64,000 bases of DNA from Komagataella phaffii GS115 (taxonomy: Eukaryota; Ascomycota; Pichiomycetes; Pichiales; Pichiaceae), in the NCBI RefSeq assembly GCF_000027005.1, contig NC_012964.1, positions 1,612,001 through 1,676,000 on the forward strand. Direction: 5' to 3'. A program made the translations under genes and the position numbers. Positions 51,501-62,100 of this stretch are shown piece after piece; the stretch's first letter is position 1; the number at the start of each line of letters is the position of its first letter. The notes below the pieces were generated by a model that ran no database searches, was not told where the DNA came from, and saw only the letters and a list, made by a program, of their open reading frames with translations.

Positions 51501-53450
51501 GGTTAGCCAAACACCTGCAGAAATATGATCTTGAATCAAACCCCTGACAGGAGAACCTGAGGTGGGTGTTAAATACTGAGAGTCAGTGTTAGCCAAATTA
51601 TATGCCTCTGCTCTAGCATTTTCATTCTGGGGCAAATGCATATTCATTTCGTCACCATCAAAATCGGCATTGTAAGCGCCAGTATTGGCGTAATGCAATC
51701 GCAATGTTTTCTCACCTGGTAACACTCTTACCTTGTGACCCATCATTGAAGCCTTATGCAATGTGGGTTGACGATTCATGATGACAATGTCATTGTTTTT
51801 GATATGTCTATAGACTTTTTTATTGACAACTGTAGCTCCATTTGAGGGAGTCAATAGCTGATTAGCAATCGCTTTTCTTTGCTCTAAGGTCATCCCTATT
51901 AAAGATACATGCCTGCCATCTTCGTTTTGAATTTGGATAGCACCAGGCCAAACATCTGGTCCATTTATGATGGCTTGTCGCAAAGAAGCAGCATTGTAAG
52001 CTGTGACTGGTTCTGGGTATGTCAACTTCTTTGCGAACACAGGAGGAACCCCAATCTCGTTCGTTTCCAACATTGGGTCTGGCGAGATGACTGAACGAGC
52101 TGCATAGTTGACTCTTTTCCCCATCATATGTTTCCTGAAAAGCCCCTCTTTCTTTTCTAATGCTTGTTTAATACCAGGATTGGCTTGAGCATTTTGAGAT
52201 TTGGTAGAATCAATAAAACTATTGACGTCATCCTGTATTGTGACAAATGCATTCATCAATCGATTAAATATAATCTTTCTCTCTTCTGCAGTAATCTGGT
52301 CTTTCTGTACTGTTATTATACTCTCATTAAGATCTCTAATAGTCAGTGCTGTTGTTAATATTTTGGAAAGCTGCTCGTTCTGACTGTTTTCATGTATTTC
52401 ATCTCCTAACTTGGATGGAAGTCTGAATCTAGTGGGAGGAACAATTAGTGCTTGAATGAAAAACATATCGGCGGAGATTATGTTATTTGAGTTGGGTCTG
52501 GCATTGAACACATACTTGAGTACATCCTTTTCAGTAATAAATAGCTTTCGTACAATCGTTCGAACCTCTGTTGACAATATGTACTTGAAGGAAGACTTTG
52601 TCTTAATTGGAGGAAAATTATCAGCAGGAGTGGCATCATCGGAATGCGCACTCTCTTCATTTTGTTTAAACTTAGTTTCACGTGTTAAGCCTTTCACTCT
52701 GTTATGAGAGATTTGTTTTGGAGTTAATGCATTCTCAAATAGTTTTATAGACCCGTCCTTTCTAAAACTGGGGGAATACATCCCACAATTATCACATTTA
52801 GGTCGGGATAAAAGTCGGGAGTTAAACGAACGGATGATGGCCTTTCTTTCATTCGCAATTGTTGATGTGGTCATACCCTGCTCAGTAGTTCTTCCTTCAC
52901 TGAGGGCTGTAGCAATTGCAGTTTCAACAAATTCGTTTCTGAGCCTTTTTAAGGAGGCATCGTCCCCGTTGCCCTGATCATTACCATCATCAATATCGTC
53001 TACGTCAATATCTTCCAACTTTGTTCCGGTACTGACGCCATCCAACTCTTCACACTCGAGCATTAGCCCATACTGCAACAACCTCAATTTGCAGGCGAAG
53101 AAATTAACTTCACTTTGTTTCAGCTTGAATCTGTTACAGTAGACACAAGCACTACGAAGAAATAGACAAAGTTGGTTGAAAAAAAGAGGATTATAGCAAG
53201 GAACTGGCAATTCAATATGACCTTGATGCCCAGGACAGAATCGCTCATCCAGACCACAAGTCCCACATAAGTTTCTTAAAAAGGCACCGAGTGCTAAGTC
53301 GTACAAACCTCCTGCAATGGGATGGCCCAGGTTGTCAAATACTTGTGGATTAACGACTTGCTTTGCAGAAAGCTTTCTAATTTCCTCAGTTGTAAGAATC
53401 TCAAAATCAACAGAGTTAATTTCGGACCCTACTGGTCTCGCAATATCCAT
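48528..53450 (-). CDS. RPA190: RNA polymerase I largest subunit (A190)
   Basis: Catalytic subunit that transcribes 35S rRNA in the nucleolus. 1640 aa (S. cerevisiae 1664). The clamp zinc site has Cys62, Cys65, Cys72 and His75; a second pair of CxxC lies near 'RPKCDNCG'. The catalytic Mg2+ loop [15 protein letters not shown] holds Asp596, Asp598 and Asp600. The funnel/trigger region '[40 protein letters not shown]' (here [12 protein letters not shown]) confirms a full enzyme. A Pol I-specific long acidic insertion in the jaw (about residues 1310-1410) separates it from Rpb1 and Rpc160. There is no CTD. An RRPE-like word lies upstream. Confidence 0.97.
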   Translation of the reverse strand: [1640 protein letters not shown]

Positions 53451-53817
53451 AACTTGAGTAATTCAGATGGTGGTGTTTATCCACAAACTGTATGTGTTTT
53501 AGGTAGGTCTAAAATTTTTCTTTTTGCCTAGTTCTTTTTTTTTTTTAGGCCTTCACAAAATTTTCTTTCATGCTGGAAAAATAAAATAGAGAAATAACAT
53601 GACAGTTACCCGATCGAGCGAAAGTGGCTTTATTTGAAACTCAAGATGAAGTGTTTGACGGAGAAGAGAAGAATAGAAAATAGTCATTTTGATAACTGAG
53701 ATGAACCCAATTTCTAGATTACATTGATTAGATTGTCTGAGGGCAGGCAAGTTCACACCCATCATTCAATTCAGTTGCTGGCTCCTTAAGCTAAAACGAA
53801 ATTAAGCTAGCTATTTG
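53451..53817. other. Intergenic region upstream of RPA190
   Basis: 367 bp with the RPA190 promoter (RRPE-like word, T10 run near 53537-53546) and the 3' flank of the 51-aa ORF. Nothing else seen. Confidence 0.5.
53511..53520 (-). promoter_or_regulatory. RRPE-like GAAAAATTTT upstream of RPA190
   Basis: Minus-strand GAAAAATTTT, 61 bp upstream of the RPA190 ATG, close to the rRNA-processing element (TGAAAAATTT) seen at RLP24. AT-rich words like this recur by chance, so support is moderate. Confidence 0.45.
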
Positions 53818-53973
53818 TTATTTCTTTTGCCCCACATGGTAGGCGCAAGAAGCAGCAACCTTTGATAAAATCTGCAGAACTTCTGGACCTACAATTAGCA
53901 ACTCTTTGTATTCTTCGTTACCATCGTAGAACCATCTACCAGCAAATCTCAAAGAAATGGTGTTTGAAGGCAT
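53818..53973 (-). CDS. Candidate 51-aa protein
   Basis: A short ATG-to-TAA frame between RPA190 and NUP145. The product starts 'MPSNTISLRFAGRWFYDGNE' and ends in KK after a helical, mildly hydrophobic segment ('PEVLQILSKVAASCAYHVGQ'). Codons are strikingly those favoured in well-expressed yeast genes (TTG Leu, AGA Arg, GGT Gly, GCT Ala, AAC Asn). I do not recognise the family; it may also be the last exon of a longer transcript, since a GTATGT word lies upstream near 54050 on the minus strand. It is divergent from NUP145 by about 200 bp. Confidence 0.5.
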   Translation of the reverse strand: MPSNTISLRFAGRWFYDGNEEYKELLIVGPEVLQILSKVAASCAYHVGQKK

Positions 53974-54175
53974 TCACCTAAACAATACATCCGTACACCA
54001 CACAGATATTTCTTCAAGAAGATTCATCCATTACACTTGGTAAACATACACTCAAGTTGAAAAACAACTGCTATAGCTTAATACTGACTAATCTTCTACA
54101 AAGCAGAAATCTTTATTATAGCGATCAATTGATATAGCCCAAAGCCCTAACGACTGAGCAAACCTCTAAGGTGCA

Positions 54176-57100
54176 ATGTTTGGATTTGGAAACCAAAACT
54201 CAAATACAGTTGGAAAGACGGGTAGCTTGTTTGGAAACAATGCTTCATCAAGTACTTTTGGAGGGCCTTCACAAGTCAACAATAATATAGGATTTCAGAA
54301 TCCTGCTCCAGTAACATCAAATACTTCCACCAACTTTTCATTTGGAAACAGGAATCCTTCCAACTCCAATAGTCTATTTGGTGGATCTGGAAACCAGCAA
54401 TCCAACGCTACATCCGGAGGAATATTTGGAACCAACACTACATCAGGTGGAGGCTTATTTGGTAATAGTGCATCCACGGGATCCAATCCTTCTGTTGGTC
54501 TTTTCGGGAACAAAGGCTCCAGTAACAATAATGATAATACCGGTAGTTTGTTCGGGGTATCAAATAATACCACTAAAAGTGGAGGCTTGTTTTCAAATGC
54601 AAATTCAGGGCTCTCATTGACGCAAGGAAATAACAAATTGCAAAGTACACAGTCAAATTCCGTGAATGGTAATGAAAATCCATATGGTCTTGTGCTGGGC
54701 TCTCTCTTGTCCACAAAGGACATGCCAAAATCGCTAACTAGTTCAAATTCACCAACTCTTTCTCATAGGCAAGAAGCTAACAATTTGAAATTTACTTACC
54801 AGCCGCATTCCTCCACCTCAAAAAGTTCGATTTTAGCTAATCTTGGGAAGTCTTTTCATGTCACCAATTCTTCAAAATCAAGAGTTCAGTTCGGCACTTC
54901 AATTCACAATAAAGATGATAGACAACCAGCCAAGAGAAATGCGGAACAAACCTCTGTTCAACAAAGCTTTCAATCACCAGGTCATGATTTCAAGAGGCTT
55001 GTAGTAGCTCGTATTAGCGATACTCCTTCAAATTTTTATGAGGTGAATTTAGACGATATTCTCAGAAAACGGAGAAAATTGGCTATAAAGCATGATGATA
55101 CGATGTTTCGAAAAACAATTCTTTCTCAGAACTTTGATGGCGAAAATCTTCCGCATAAACCAAGAAGGATCGCTACTATTACGTCGGAAGTTGAGAGAAA
55201 AGATAACAAGGCACAGAACATCAAAGAAGATGGGTACTGGTCCTCGCCAAGTATTGAGGTATTGTCTCAACTGGACACAGAAGAGCTTGCATCTGTCGAG
55301 AACCTCATTATTGGCAGAATCGGTTATGGTCAAGTTGCATTTGAACAGCCGGTTGACCTGAGAGACTTCAAATATGACCTCCAAGGATCACTATTTGGAA
55401 AGGCTGTCATTTTCAAACGGAAAGTGATACAGGTATACTCAGACTGGGAGGAGAAGCCACAGATTGGTTCTGGTTTGAATGTTCCTGCTATTATTACTCT
55501 TGAGAAGTGTTATCCATTAGATCCTGTTACTAGGAAGCCAAATACTGACCCCTCAAATTTGGATATTTCTTCTTTCATCACGAAGCTCAAATCCTTCAAT
55601 GGAATGAATTATATCAGTTACAGTCCAATTTCTGGAACATGGGTCTTTGGGGTTGAGCATTTTAGTATTTGGGGTATAGTTGAGGAAGATGATCTAGAGA
55701 TTGAACCTGATCTTAAGCTGAAGTTTCAAAAGCAACAGGAAGCTGAGAATCTTAATGCAATAAAAAAACAAAAAGTGCCAAACAATCAATTTTTTGGAAC
55801 TAAGTTTCACCCTGAGGATTCTTTGGATTCTTTAGATCACTATAAATCACCTCTAGAACTAGGTACTGACAACCATTCTGACAGTGATGGATTACTTAAT
55901 ACCACGGAGGATGAGCTGAATGAGCCAAATGAGTTTCCGGATGGACTTGTCTCTGTTAAACCTTACGAACCTTCTGTCGAAGATGTTGATCTAAAGCTCA
56001 TAGATGTAACACCTGACTTTCAGACATCCAAGGACTGGGAAAGACAATTTGAGCTAGCTTTTGATACACACAGCGCATTCAGTTACTCATCTACCAAAGG
56101 TAATCAACTGCCAAACAATCTGACGCACGCCCGCCTAGATGCTTTGCTTTTTGGGGATCCGGAAAAGGCTCAGGCTTATAAGACAGAAATTCAATCCAAC
56201 CTAAAGTTTAACAACGGTTACCCTCGCTTTATTGAATGGACCGATGATGGTAAGATTCTTACCAACAATAATGACAACAGTTTCGTTGCCGAGCTGGTTG
56301 ATGTTTCCTCTCATTTTTCATTTGACCACAATAAAGCAACTGCTCAGGCTTTGCGAAGCATGATCTCGCATTCCAATATAACTACGAAAGATGGATTACC
56401 TCAGTTTACGACCAATGACTCTTTCACTTTTGCAGAATTAAACAAAGGTTTCTATACAACTTCCGGTGTGGAGAACCTTTTGTGGAACCTTTGCTCAAAT
56501 CTTTTTGACAATTGCAATCTTGAGGCGCCAAAGAAGGTAATTGATAATAAACGCCGTGAAGATTTGATTAGTTGGCTTCGGGAAATTAATGGAATCGAGA
56601 TTGAGCGATTAATGTTAGCTTCCAATAATGATCCTTTAGAGAAAGTATTTGTCCATGTTGTTGGTGGAGATATTGAATCTGCTATCATGGAAAGTGTCAG
56701 ACATGGAAACAATCATTTAGCCTCTCTAATTACATTATTAGGATCTTTTGATTTTGAGGTGTGTCAGCTCGCAACAGAACAACTGAGAGACTGGTGGAGA
56801 TCTTCTTCTTGGAAGTTGATTCCCCAGCCTATATTGAAAATTTACCAGCTTCTTTCTGGAAGGCTTTTGGAAGATAATCTGGAGTTTTTTGTTGATTGCT
56901 TTGAGGGGCTGTCATGGTCACTAGCCTTGCAGATGTTTCTAAGTTATGGTGATCTGAATAAGACATTGGCGGAATCTTTAGCACATTTTAATTCCGCCTA
57001 TACAAACGTTCCAAGCAAAGATATTTTTTATAGCATACTGAAACTTTACAGCCAATTGAATGGTACCGAGGGGGATCAATTGAACTCAATCTATTGTTCG

Positions 57101-57895
57101 TTTAATGATAGCATTCCCAAAAAGCTTGATGCTAAAATTCCCTGGTTCATATATGAGGTATTGATCCGTTCGAAGGGTAAGCGTGATTGTTTATACCAAG
57201 GCGATGTAATTACGTTAGCTTTTGCGGAACAATTACATATTAGTGGGCAGATTCAAGAGTCTATTTTTGTTTTACTACATTTGGAGAATTTCAAAGAGCT
57301 TCAGCTCTTAATAGAAGAGGTTATAACAAAGACGATCGGAAATTTGAAACTGAAGGAAGGTTCATCATCGGCTTTTGAACGTACCTTACTAGAGACTTAT
57401 CACTTGCCGTCTTATCTGATAGGTAGAGCGTCTGCGACTTATTACAGTTATAGAGGTGATCATTTGAACCAGGTTACTTCACTGCTTGCCGCTAATTCGT
57501 CCAATGAAGCTCACGACGTTTTGCTAACTTACGTTGCACCTAATGCTATAATACAAGGGGGAGACCAGCTCGCTCAGCTCTCTACCATTCTTGCTAAGTT
57601 TAGAGATCTTGACGTTGATAGATGGCATATTGGGGGTGAAGTATATCAGATCTACCTGAAACTTCTCAATACCTCTGAAGGGAATGATGTTCAAGACTAC
57701 ATGGTAGTATTACTGGAGCGCTTACCCCAAATGGAAACCCATAATTTCAGTATGAAAGTTGCTTTAGCTATCATCTCAAAAGCAATTGGTCATATGATTC
57801 TAAAACTGAAGCCTAATTTGGCGAGAGAGAAGCTACTTAATCTTCCGTTTCACCCTAGTGATTTAAGCTACTTCAGGAAGAGTGTAGGCCATTAG
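54176..57895 (+). CDS. NUP145: Nucleoporin Nup145 (Nup98-96 type, self-cleaving)
   Basis: 1239 aa (S. cerevisiae 1317). The N-terminal 170 residues carry FG/LFG-type repeats (SLFGNN, SLFGGS, GIFGTN, GGLFGN, GLFGNKG, SLFGVS) that form the permeability barrier. The autoproteolytic domain follows, ending in HFS at residues 495-497 ('WVFGVEHFSIWG'); cleavage before Ser497 would release Nup145N and Nup145C. The C-terminal part is the Nup96-type alpha-solenoid of the Y complex ('DWERQFELAF' near 620, helices to the end). The presence of the solenoid excludes Nup100 and Nup116, which stop after the APD. Confidence 0.95.
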   Translation: MFGFGNQNSNTVGKTGSLFGNNASSSTFGGPSQVNNNIGFQNPAPVTSNTSTNFSFGNRNPSNSNSLFGGSGNQQSNATSGGIFGTNTTSGGGLFGNSASTGSNPSVGLFGNKGSSNNNDNTGSLFGVSNNTTKSGGLFSNANSGLSLTQGNNKLQSTQSNSVNGNENPYGLVLGSLLSTKDMPKSLTSSNSPTLSHRQEANNLKFTYQPHSSTSKSSILANLGKSFHVTNSSKSRVQFGTSIHNKDDRQPAKRNAEQTSVQQSFQSPGHDFKRLVVARISDTPSNFYEVNLDDILRKRRKLAIKHDDTMFRKTILSQNFDGENLPHKPRRIATITSEVERKDNKAQNIKEDGYWSSPSIEVLSQLDTEELASVENLIIGRIGYGQVAFEQPVDLRDFKYDLQGSLFGKAVIFKRKVIQVYSDWEEKPQIGSGLNVPAIITLEKCYPLDPVTRKPNTDPSNLDISSFITKLKSFNGMNYISYSPISGTWVFGVEHFSIWGIVEEDDLEIEPDLKLKFQKQQEAENLNAIKKQKVPNNQFFGTKFHPEDSLDSLDHYKSPLELGTDNHSDSDGLLNTTEDELNEPNEFPDGLVSVKPYEPSVEDVDLKLIDVTPDFQTSKDWERQFELAFDTHSAFSYSSTKGNQLPNNLTHARLDALLFGDPEKAQAYKTEIQSNLKFNNGYPRFIEWTDDGKILTNNNDNSFVAELVDVSSHFSFDHNKATAQALRSMISHSNITTKDGLPQFTTNDSFTFAELNKGFYTTSGVENLLWNLCSNLFDNCNLEAPKKVIDNKRREDLISWLREINGIEIERLMLASNNDPLEKVFVHVVGGDIESAIMESVRHGNNHLASLITLLGSFDFEVCQLATEQLRDWWRSSSWKLIPQPILKIYQLLSGRLLEDNLEFFVDCFEGLSWSLALQMFLSYGDLNKTLAESLAHFNSAYTNVPSKDIFYSILKLYSQLNGTEGDQLNSIYCSFNDSIPKKLDAKIPWFIYEVLIRSKGKRDCLYQGDVITLAFAEQLHISGQIQESIFVLLHLENFKELQLLIEEVITKTIGNLKLKEGSSSAFERTLLETYHLPSYLIGRASATYYSYRGDHLNQVTSLLAANSSNEAHDVLLTYVAPNAIIQGGDQLAQLSTILAKFRDLDVDRWHIGGEVYQIYLKLLNTSEGNDVQDYMVVLLERLPQMETHNFSMKVALAIISKAIGHMILKLKPNLAREKLLNLPFHPSDLSYFRKSVGH

Positions 57896-58016
57896 TAGGA
57901 TTCGATAGATCTTTAGTTAGCTGTATTCCAATTAGTTCTCTACGTAGAGATTATATCCTGATATCTATGTTCCATTCCCTGTTCTTACTGAGGTGCTAGC
58001 ACTCTTTTGATTAAAT

Positions 58017-58982
58017 TTATGACCCTTCGACTGAATCTCGCAAGGCATCCACTACGTCTAATATTGCAGTTGAAGCAGGAGAATCAGGATAGAGATCTAA
58101 GAAAGACTCTCCATTGTCTGCCGACTTTCCAATGCGAGGGTCCAACGGAACAGAACCCAAGAACGGCAAGCCAAGTTCATCTGCAAGAGCTTTGCCTCCT
58201 CCAGTAGTAGGCTTAAATATTTGAAATTCATTCTTGCAACCGGGACAAATAAATCCACTCATATTTTCAACAATACCAAGAATTTTGATGTTGGCCTTCT
58301 TGCAGAAATCGATCTCTTTTCGTACATCTAGTAACGCAACCTCCTGAGGTGTGGTTACTATCAATGCACCATCAATTCCGGATTCCTTCATATAAGTTGT
58401 AACAGATAAGTGCTCGTCTGATGTTCCAGGTGGCGTGTCAACGATCAAATAATCCAGTTTTCCCCAGTTAACATCTTTTAGGAACTGTTTAATCAAACCA
58501 TTTTTCTTGGCACCTCTCCATATGACCGCCGAATCTTGGTCAGGTAACATAAAACCGACACTCATCATACCCAAGTTTTCGGTCACGTATACAGGCGACC
58601 ACCCAGAGTTTGACGAATGAACAGATTCTAGTTCTGAGCCCAGCATTTTCGGCAAAGAAGGGCCACAAATATCCAGATCCATTACGCCAACTTCTAAATC
58701 TTCATCTGCGGCTAACGCCCACGAAAGGATGCTACTAAATGTTGACTTGCCCACACCGCCTTTACCACTTAGAACCAGTATCTTGTGCGTTATATTGCTC
58801 AAACGGTCATTTATGAAGTCTACATCGGGGTCAGGACCTTTGGGAATTTGAGATGAGCATATTGATTGGTTGGCACATCCTGCACAAGACTCTTCCTTTC
58901 CTGCATTCTCCGACTCAGGACCTGGACAATGTTCAGGTTCTGGCGCTGTTAATGAGGGGTTTGGTTTTGGAACCACTATCAT
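58017..58982 (-). CDS. NBP35: Cytosolic Fe-S cluster assembly ATPase Nbp35
   Basis: P-loop NTPase scaffold that, with Cfd1, builds 4Fe-4S clusters for cytosolic and nuclear proteins (CIA pathway). I start at the ATG at 58982 (321 aa; S. cerevisiae 328), ignoring an upstream GTG. The N-terminal ferredoxin-like site Cys19-X13-Cys33-X2-Cys36-X5-Cys42 is specific to Nbp35 and absent in Cfd1. The deviant Walker A GKGGVGKS is at residues 73-80; '[12 protein letters not shown]' is the switch region; the C-terminal bridging CPGC motif lies in '[12 protein letters not shown]'. All essential residues are present. Confidence 0.96.
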   Translation of the reverse strand: MIVVPKPNPSLTAPEPEHCPGPESENAGKEESCAGCANQSICSSQIPKGPDPDVDFINDRLSNITHKILVLSGKGGVGKSTFSSILSWALAADEDLEVGVMDLDICGPSLPKMLGSELESVHSSNSGWSPVYVTENLGMMSVGFMLPDQDSAVIWRGAKKNGLIKQFLKDVNWGKLDYLIVDTPPGTSDEHLSVTTYMKESGIDGALIVTTPQEVALLDVRKEIDFCKKANIKILGIVENMSGFICPGCKNEFQIFKPTTGGGKALADELGLPFLGSVPLDPRIGKSADNGESFLDLYPDSPASTAILDVVDALRDSVEGS

Positions 58983-59189
58983 GTTTAGTTCAAAAGGAAG
59001 AAATCTTGAAAGAATCACTATAGTTTGATGAGTAAGCGAATCAACTTAATACCTTATCAAGGCATAGGCTCGATTTTCTGTCAGCGATATTTTTTCTTTT
59101 ACTCGAAATTGAATCAACAGCTAGGCGCGTTCTTCTAACATTACATTCAACTGACCAACTCAGATTCCATCCACTCACGCATAAGCAAT

Positions 59190-62100
59190 ATGACTTTGGA
59201 AGAGCTCCCCGCTAAAGCTCAGGTTGGAAATGATATTAATCAAGAATTGAACACTACTGTGGCTACTGCCCACAACTCAGATTACGATACTTCCCAGTAT
59301 GGGACACCTGCCCCCAGAGATCAGAAATCCTACTTTGTTGAAGATTCCAAGTTGAAATTTGATGTTGAGGAGACGGCTAAAAGATTCAATTACTTGTTGG
59401 GCTTAACAGGTCTTTTTAGACATTTTATTGACAATAAGGCCAAAGGCGATCCTAATTTTGCTCAGGTGTTGCATTTGTTGGAGACGAAGTACAAACATCA
59501 CAGGTCCAGAAGCGATGGAAAGTATTCAGACAATAGAAGACGTAAAACAGAGAAGGAAGAGGACGCTGAATTGATTAATGAGCAAGACAAATCTTCATTT
59601 ATGGAATTCACTGAGTCTCCAGGATATGTTAACGGTAAACTTAGACCATATCAAATTCAAGGTTTAAACTGGTTGGTACAACTATATGAAAACAAACTCT
59701 CTGGAATACTGGCCGACGAAATGGGACTTGGTAAGACGCTACAGACGATCTCGTTTTTAGGGTACTTAAGGTATTTAAAGGGTATAAATGGGCCTCATTT
59801 AGTAGTAGTACCCAAATCCACCTTAGACAACTGGGCCAGAGAATTCAAACGGTGGACTCCAGAGGTGAAAACTGTTCTTTTACAGGGAGATAAGGATCAG
59901 AGGACAACCATAATTCAGGATGAATTGATGACATGCAATTTTGACGTGCTGATTTCCAGTTATGAAATAGTTATTCGGGAGAAAAGTAGCCTCCGCAAAT
60001 TCAACTGGGACTATATTGTCATAGATGAGGCCCACCGAATTAAGAATGAAGAATCTCTTTTATCTCAGATCATAAGGATGTTTCATTCCAAAAGCCGATT
60101 ACTAATTACCGGTACTCCTTTACAGAACAATTTGCATGAGCTATGGGCTCTTCTCAACTTTATCTTGCCAGATATCTTTAGTGACTCTGACACTTTTGAT
60201 CAATGGTTTGGGAGAGGGGGTGATGGCGATGAAAATGATGACAAATCTGAGAAAAATGACCAGGGTAGTGTGGTACAGCAACTACATAAAGTCTTACAGC
60301 CTTTTCTATTACGAAGAATCAAATCAGACGTGGAGAAATCTTTACTTCCAAAAAAAGAAGTTAATGTGTACGTTGGTATGTCTGACATGCAACGACAGTG
60401 GTATCAAAAAATTCTTGAGAAAGATATTGATGCAGTTGTCTCTTCCAGCGGTAAAAAGGAGTCTAAGACCAGACTACTAAATATTGTCATGCAGCTGAGG
60501 AAATGTTGTAACCATCCCTACTTATTTGAGGGTGCAGAACCGGGCCCTCCTTTCACTACGGATGAACATTTGGTTTTCAACGCACAGAAAATGAAGGTTT
60601 TAGATAAGTTGCTGAAACGAAAGAAAGAACAAGGATCTCGCGTTCTAATATTTTCTCAAATGAGCCGAATGCTTGATATTCTGGAAGATTATTGTAACTT
60701 TCGTGAATATGGTTACTGTAGAATTGATGGACAAACTGATCACAGCGATCGTATTGATGCCATTGATGACTACAATAGGAAGGATTCTGATAAGTTTGTG
60801 TTTTTGCTGACTACGCGAGCAGGTGGACTGGGTATTAATTTGACATCTGCTGACACAGTTATACTTTATGATTCTGACTGGAACCCTCAGGCTGATTTAC
60901 AGGCAATGGATAGGGCTCATCGTATCGGTCAAACAAAGCAGGTTTATGTTTACCGATTAGTCACAGAAAATGCAATCGAAGAGAAAGTATTGGAACGGGC
61001 TCAGCAAAAGCTTCGATTGGATCAGCTAGTGATACAACAGGGACGTAATATTGAAGACAAGAAGAGCAATGCCACCAGTAAAGACGAATTGCTATCAATG
61101 ATTCAACATGGGGCTGCTTCTTTGTTTCAGAAAGGTAGCGAGGACTCCTCCACTGGAGGAGACAAAGCGGAAGACTTTGATATTGATGACTTATTGAGTA
61201 AGTCAGAGGCAAAAACCCAAGAATTGAGTCAAAAGTATAGCAAACTGGGATTAGACGACCTACAAAATTTTAGCAGTAATGGCAATTCGGTCTATGACTG
61301 GGATGGTAAGAACTTTCAGAAGAAGGCATTAGGTCCTAAACTGAATTTAGATATGATACCTCTTGCGGAACGGAAAATTAAAAAAAACTACAACATTGAT
61401 GGGTATTACAAAGATGTGTTACAAACGGGAACTAAAATGGGAAAGAAAGACGTTTTGAAAATACCTAGACAGTTGAATCTTTACGATCACCAGTTTTATC
61501 CAGAATCTTTGTATGTACTATGCGAACTAGAAAAAGCGTTGTTCAAGAAAGAATCGAACTACAAGGTTCCTGAATCTTCATCAAAGTCCGAAGAGGATAG
61601 GCTGAACAGAGAATTGGAATTATGGGAAGTAGAACGTGCTCGGGAACTTACTGCGGACGAGATTAAAGACAAGAATGAATACTTGCAACAAGGATTTGGC
61701 AGCTGGACCAGGAAAGATTTTTTTCATTTTATTTCTCTGACCACAAAATATGGTCGGAGAAACATTAAGACAATTGCTCAAGAATTTGAAGATAAAACCT
61801 TTGAAGAAGTTTTAACGTTTGCAACACAGTTCTGGACTCATTATGATCAGATTGATGGCATAGAAAGATATTTGGCCCAAATCGAAACTGGAGAGTTGAA
61901 AAACGTTCGAGTGAAGATCCAGAAGGAGTGCTTGAGAAGACTGATGGTCAAATTTCCAAATGTCATTCAAGGATTGAAACTTAAACAGTCCACAGGAAGC
62001 AGCACTAAACGCATATTTTCAGAAGAACAAGACCGTTACTTGATCCTACAGATGTTCCTCATCGGAGTGGAAGCGGAGGATTTGGCAGATGAAATAAAGA

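Noticed and set aside
58983..59018. Upstream GTG start for NBP35
   Set aside because: The ATG at 58982 gives the usual family length and N-terminus.
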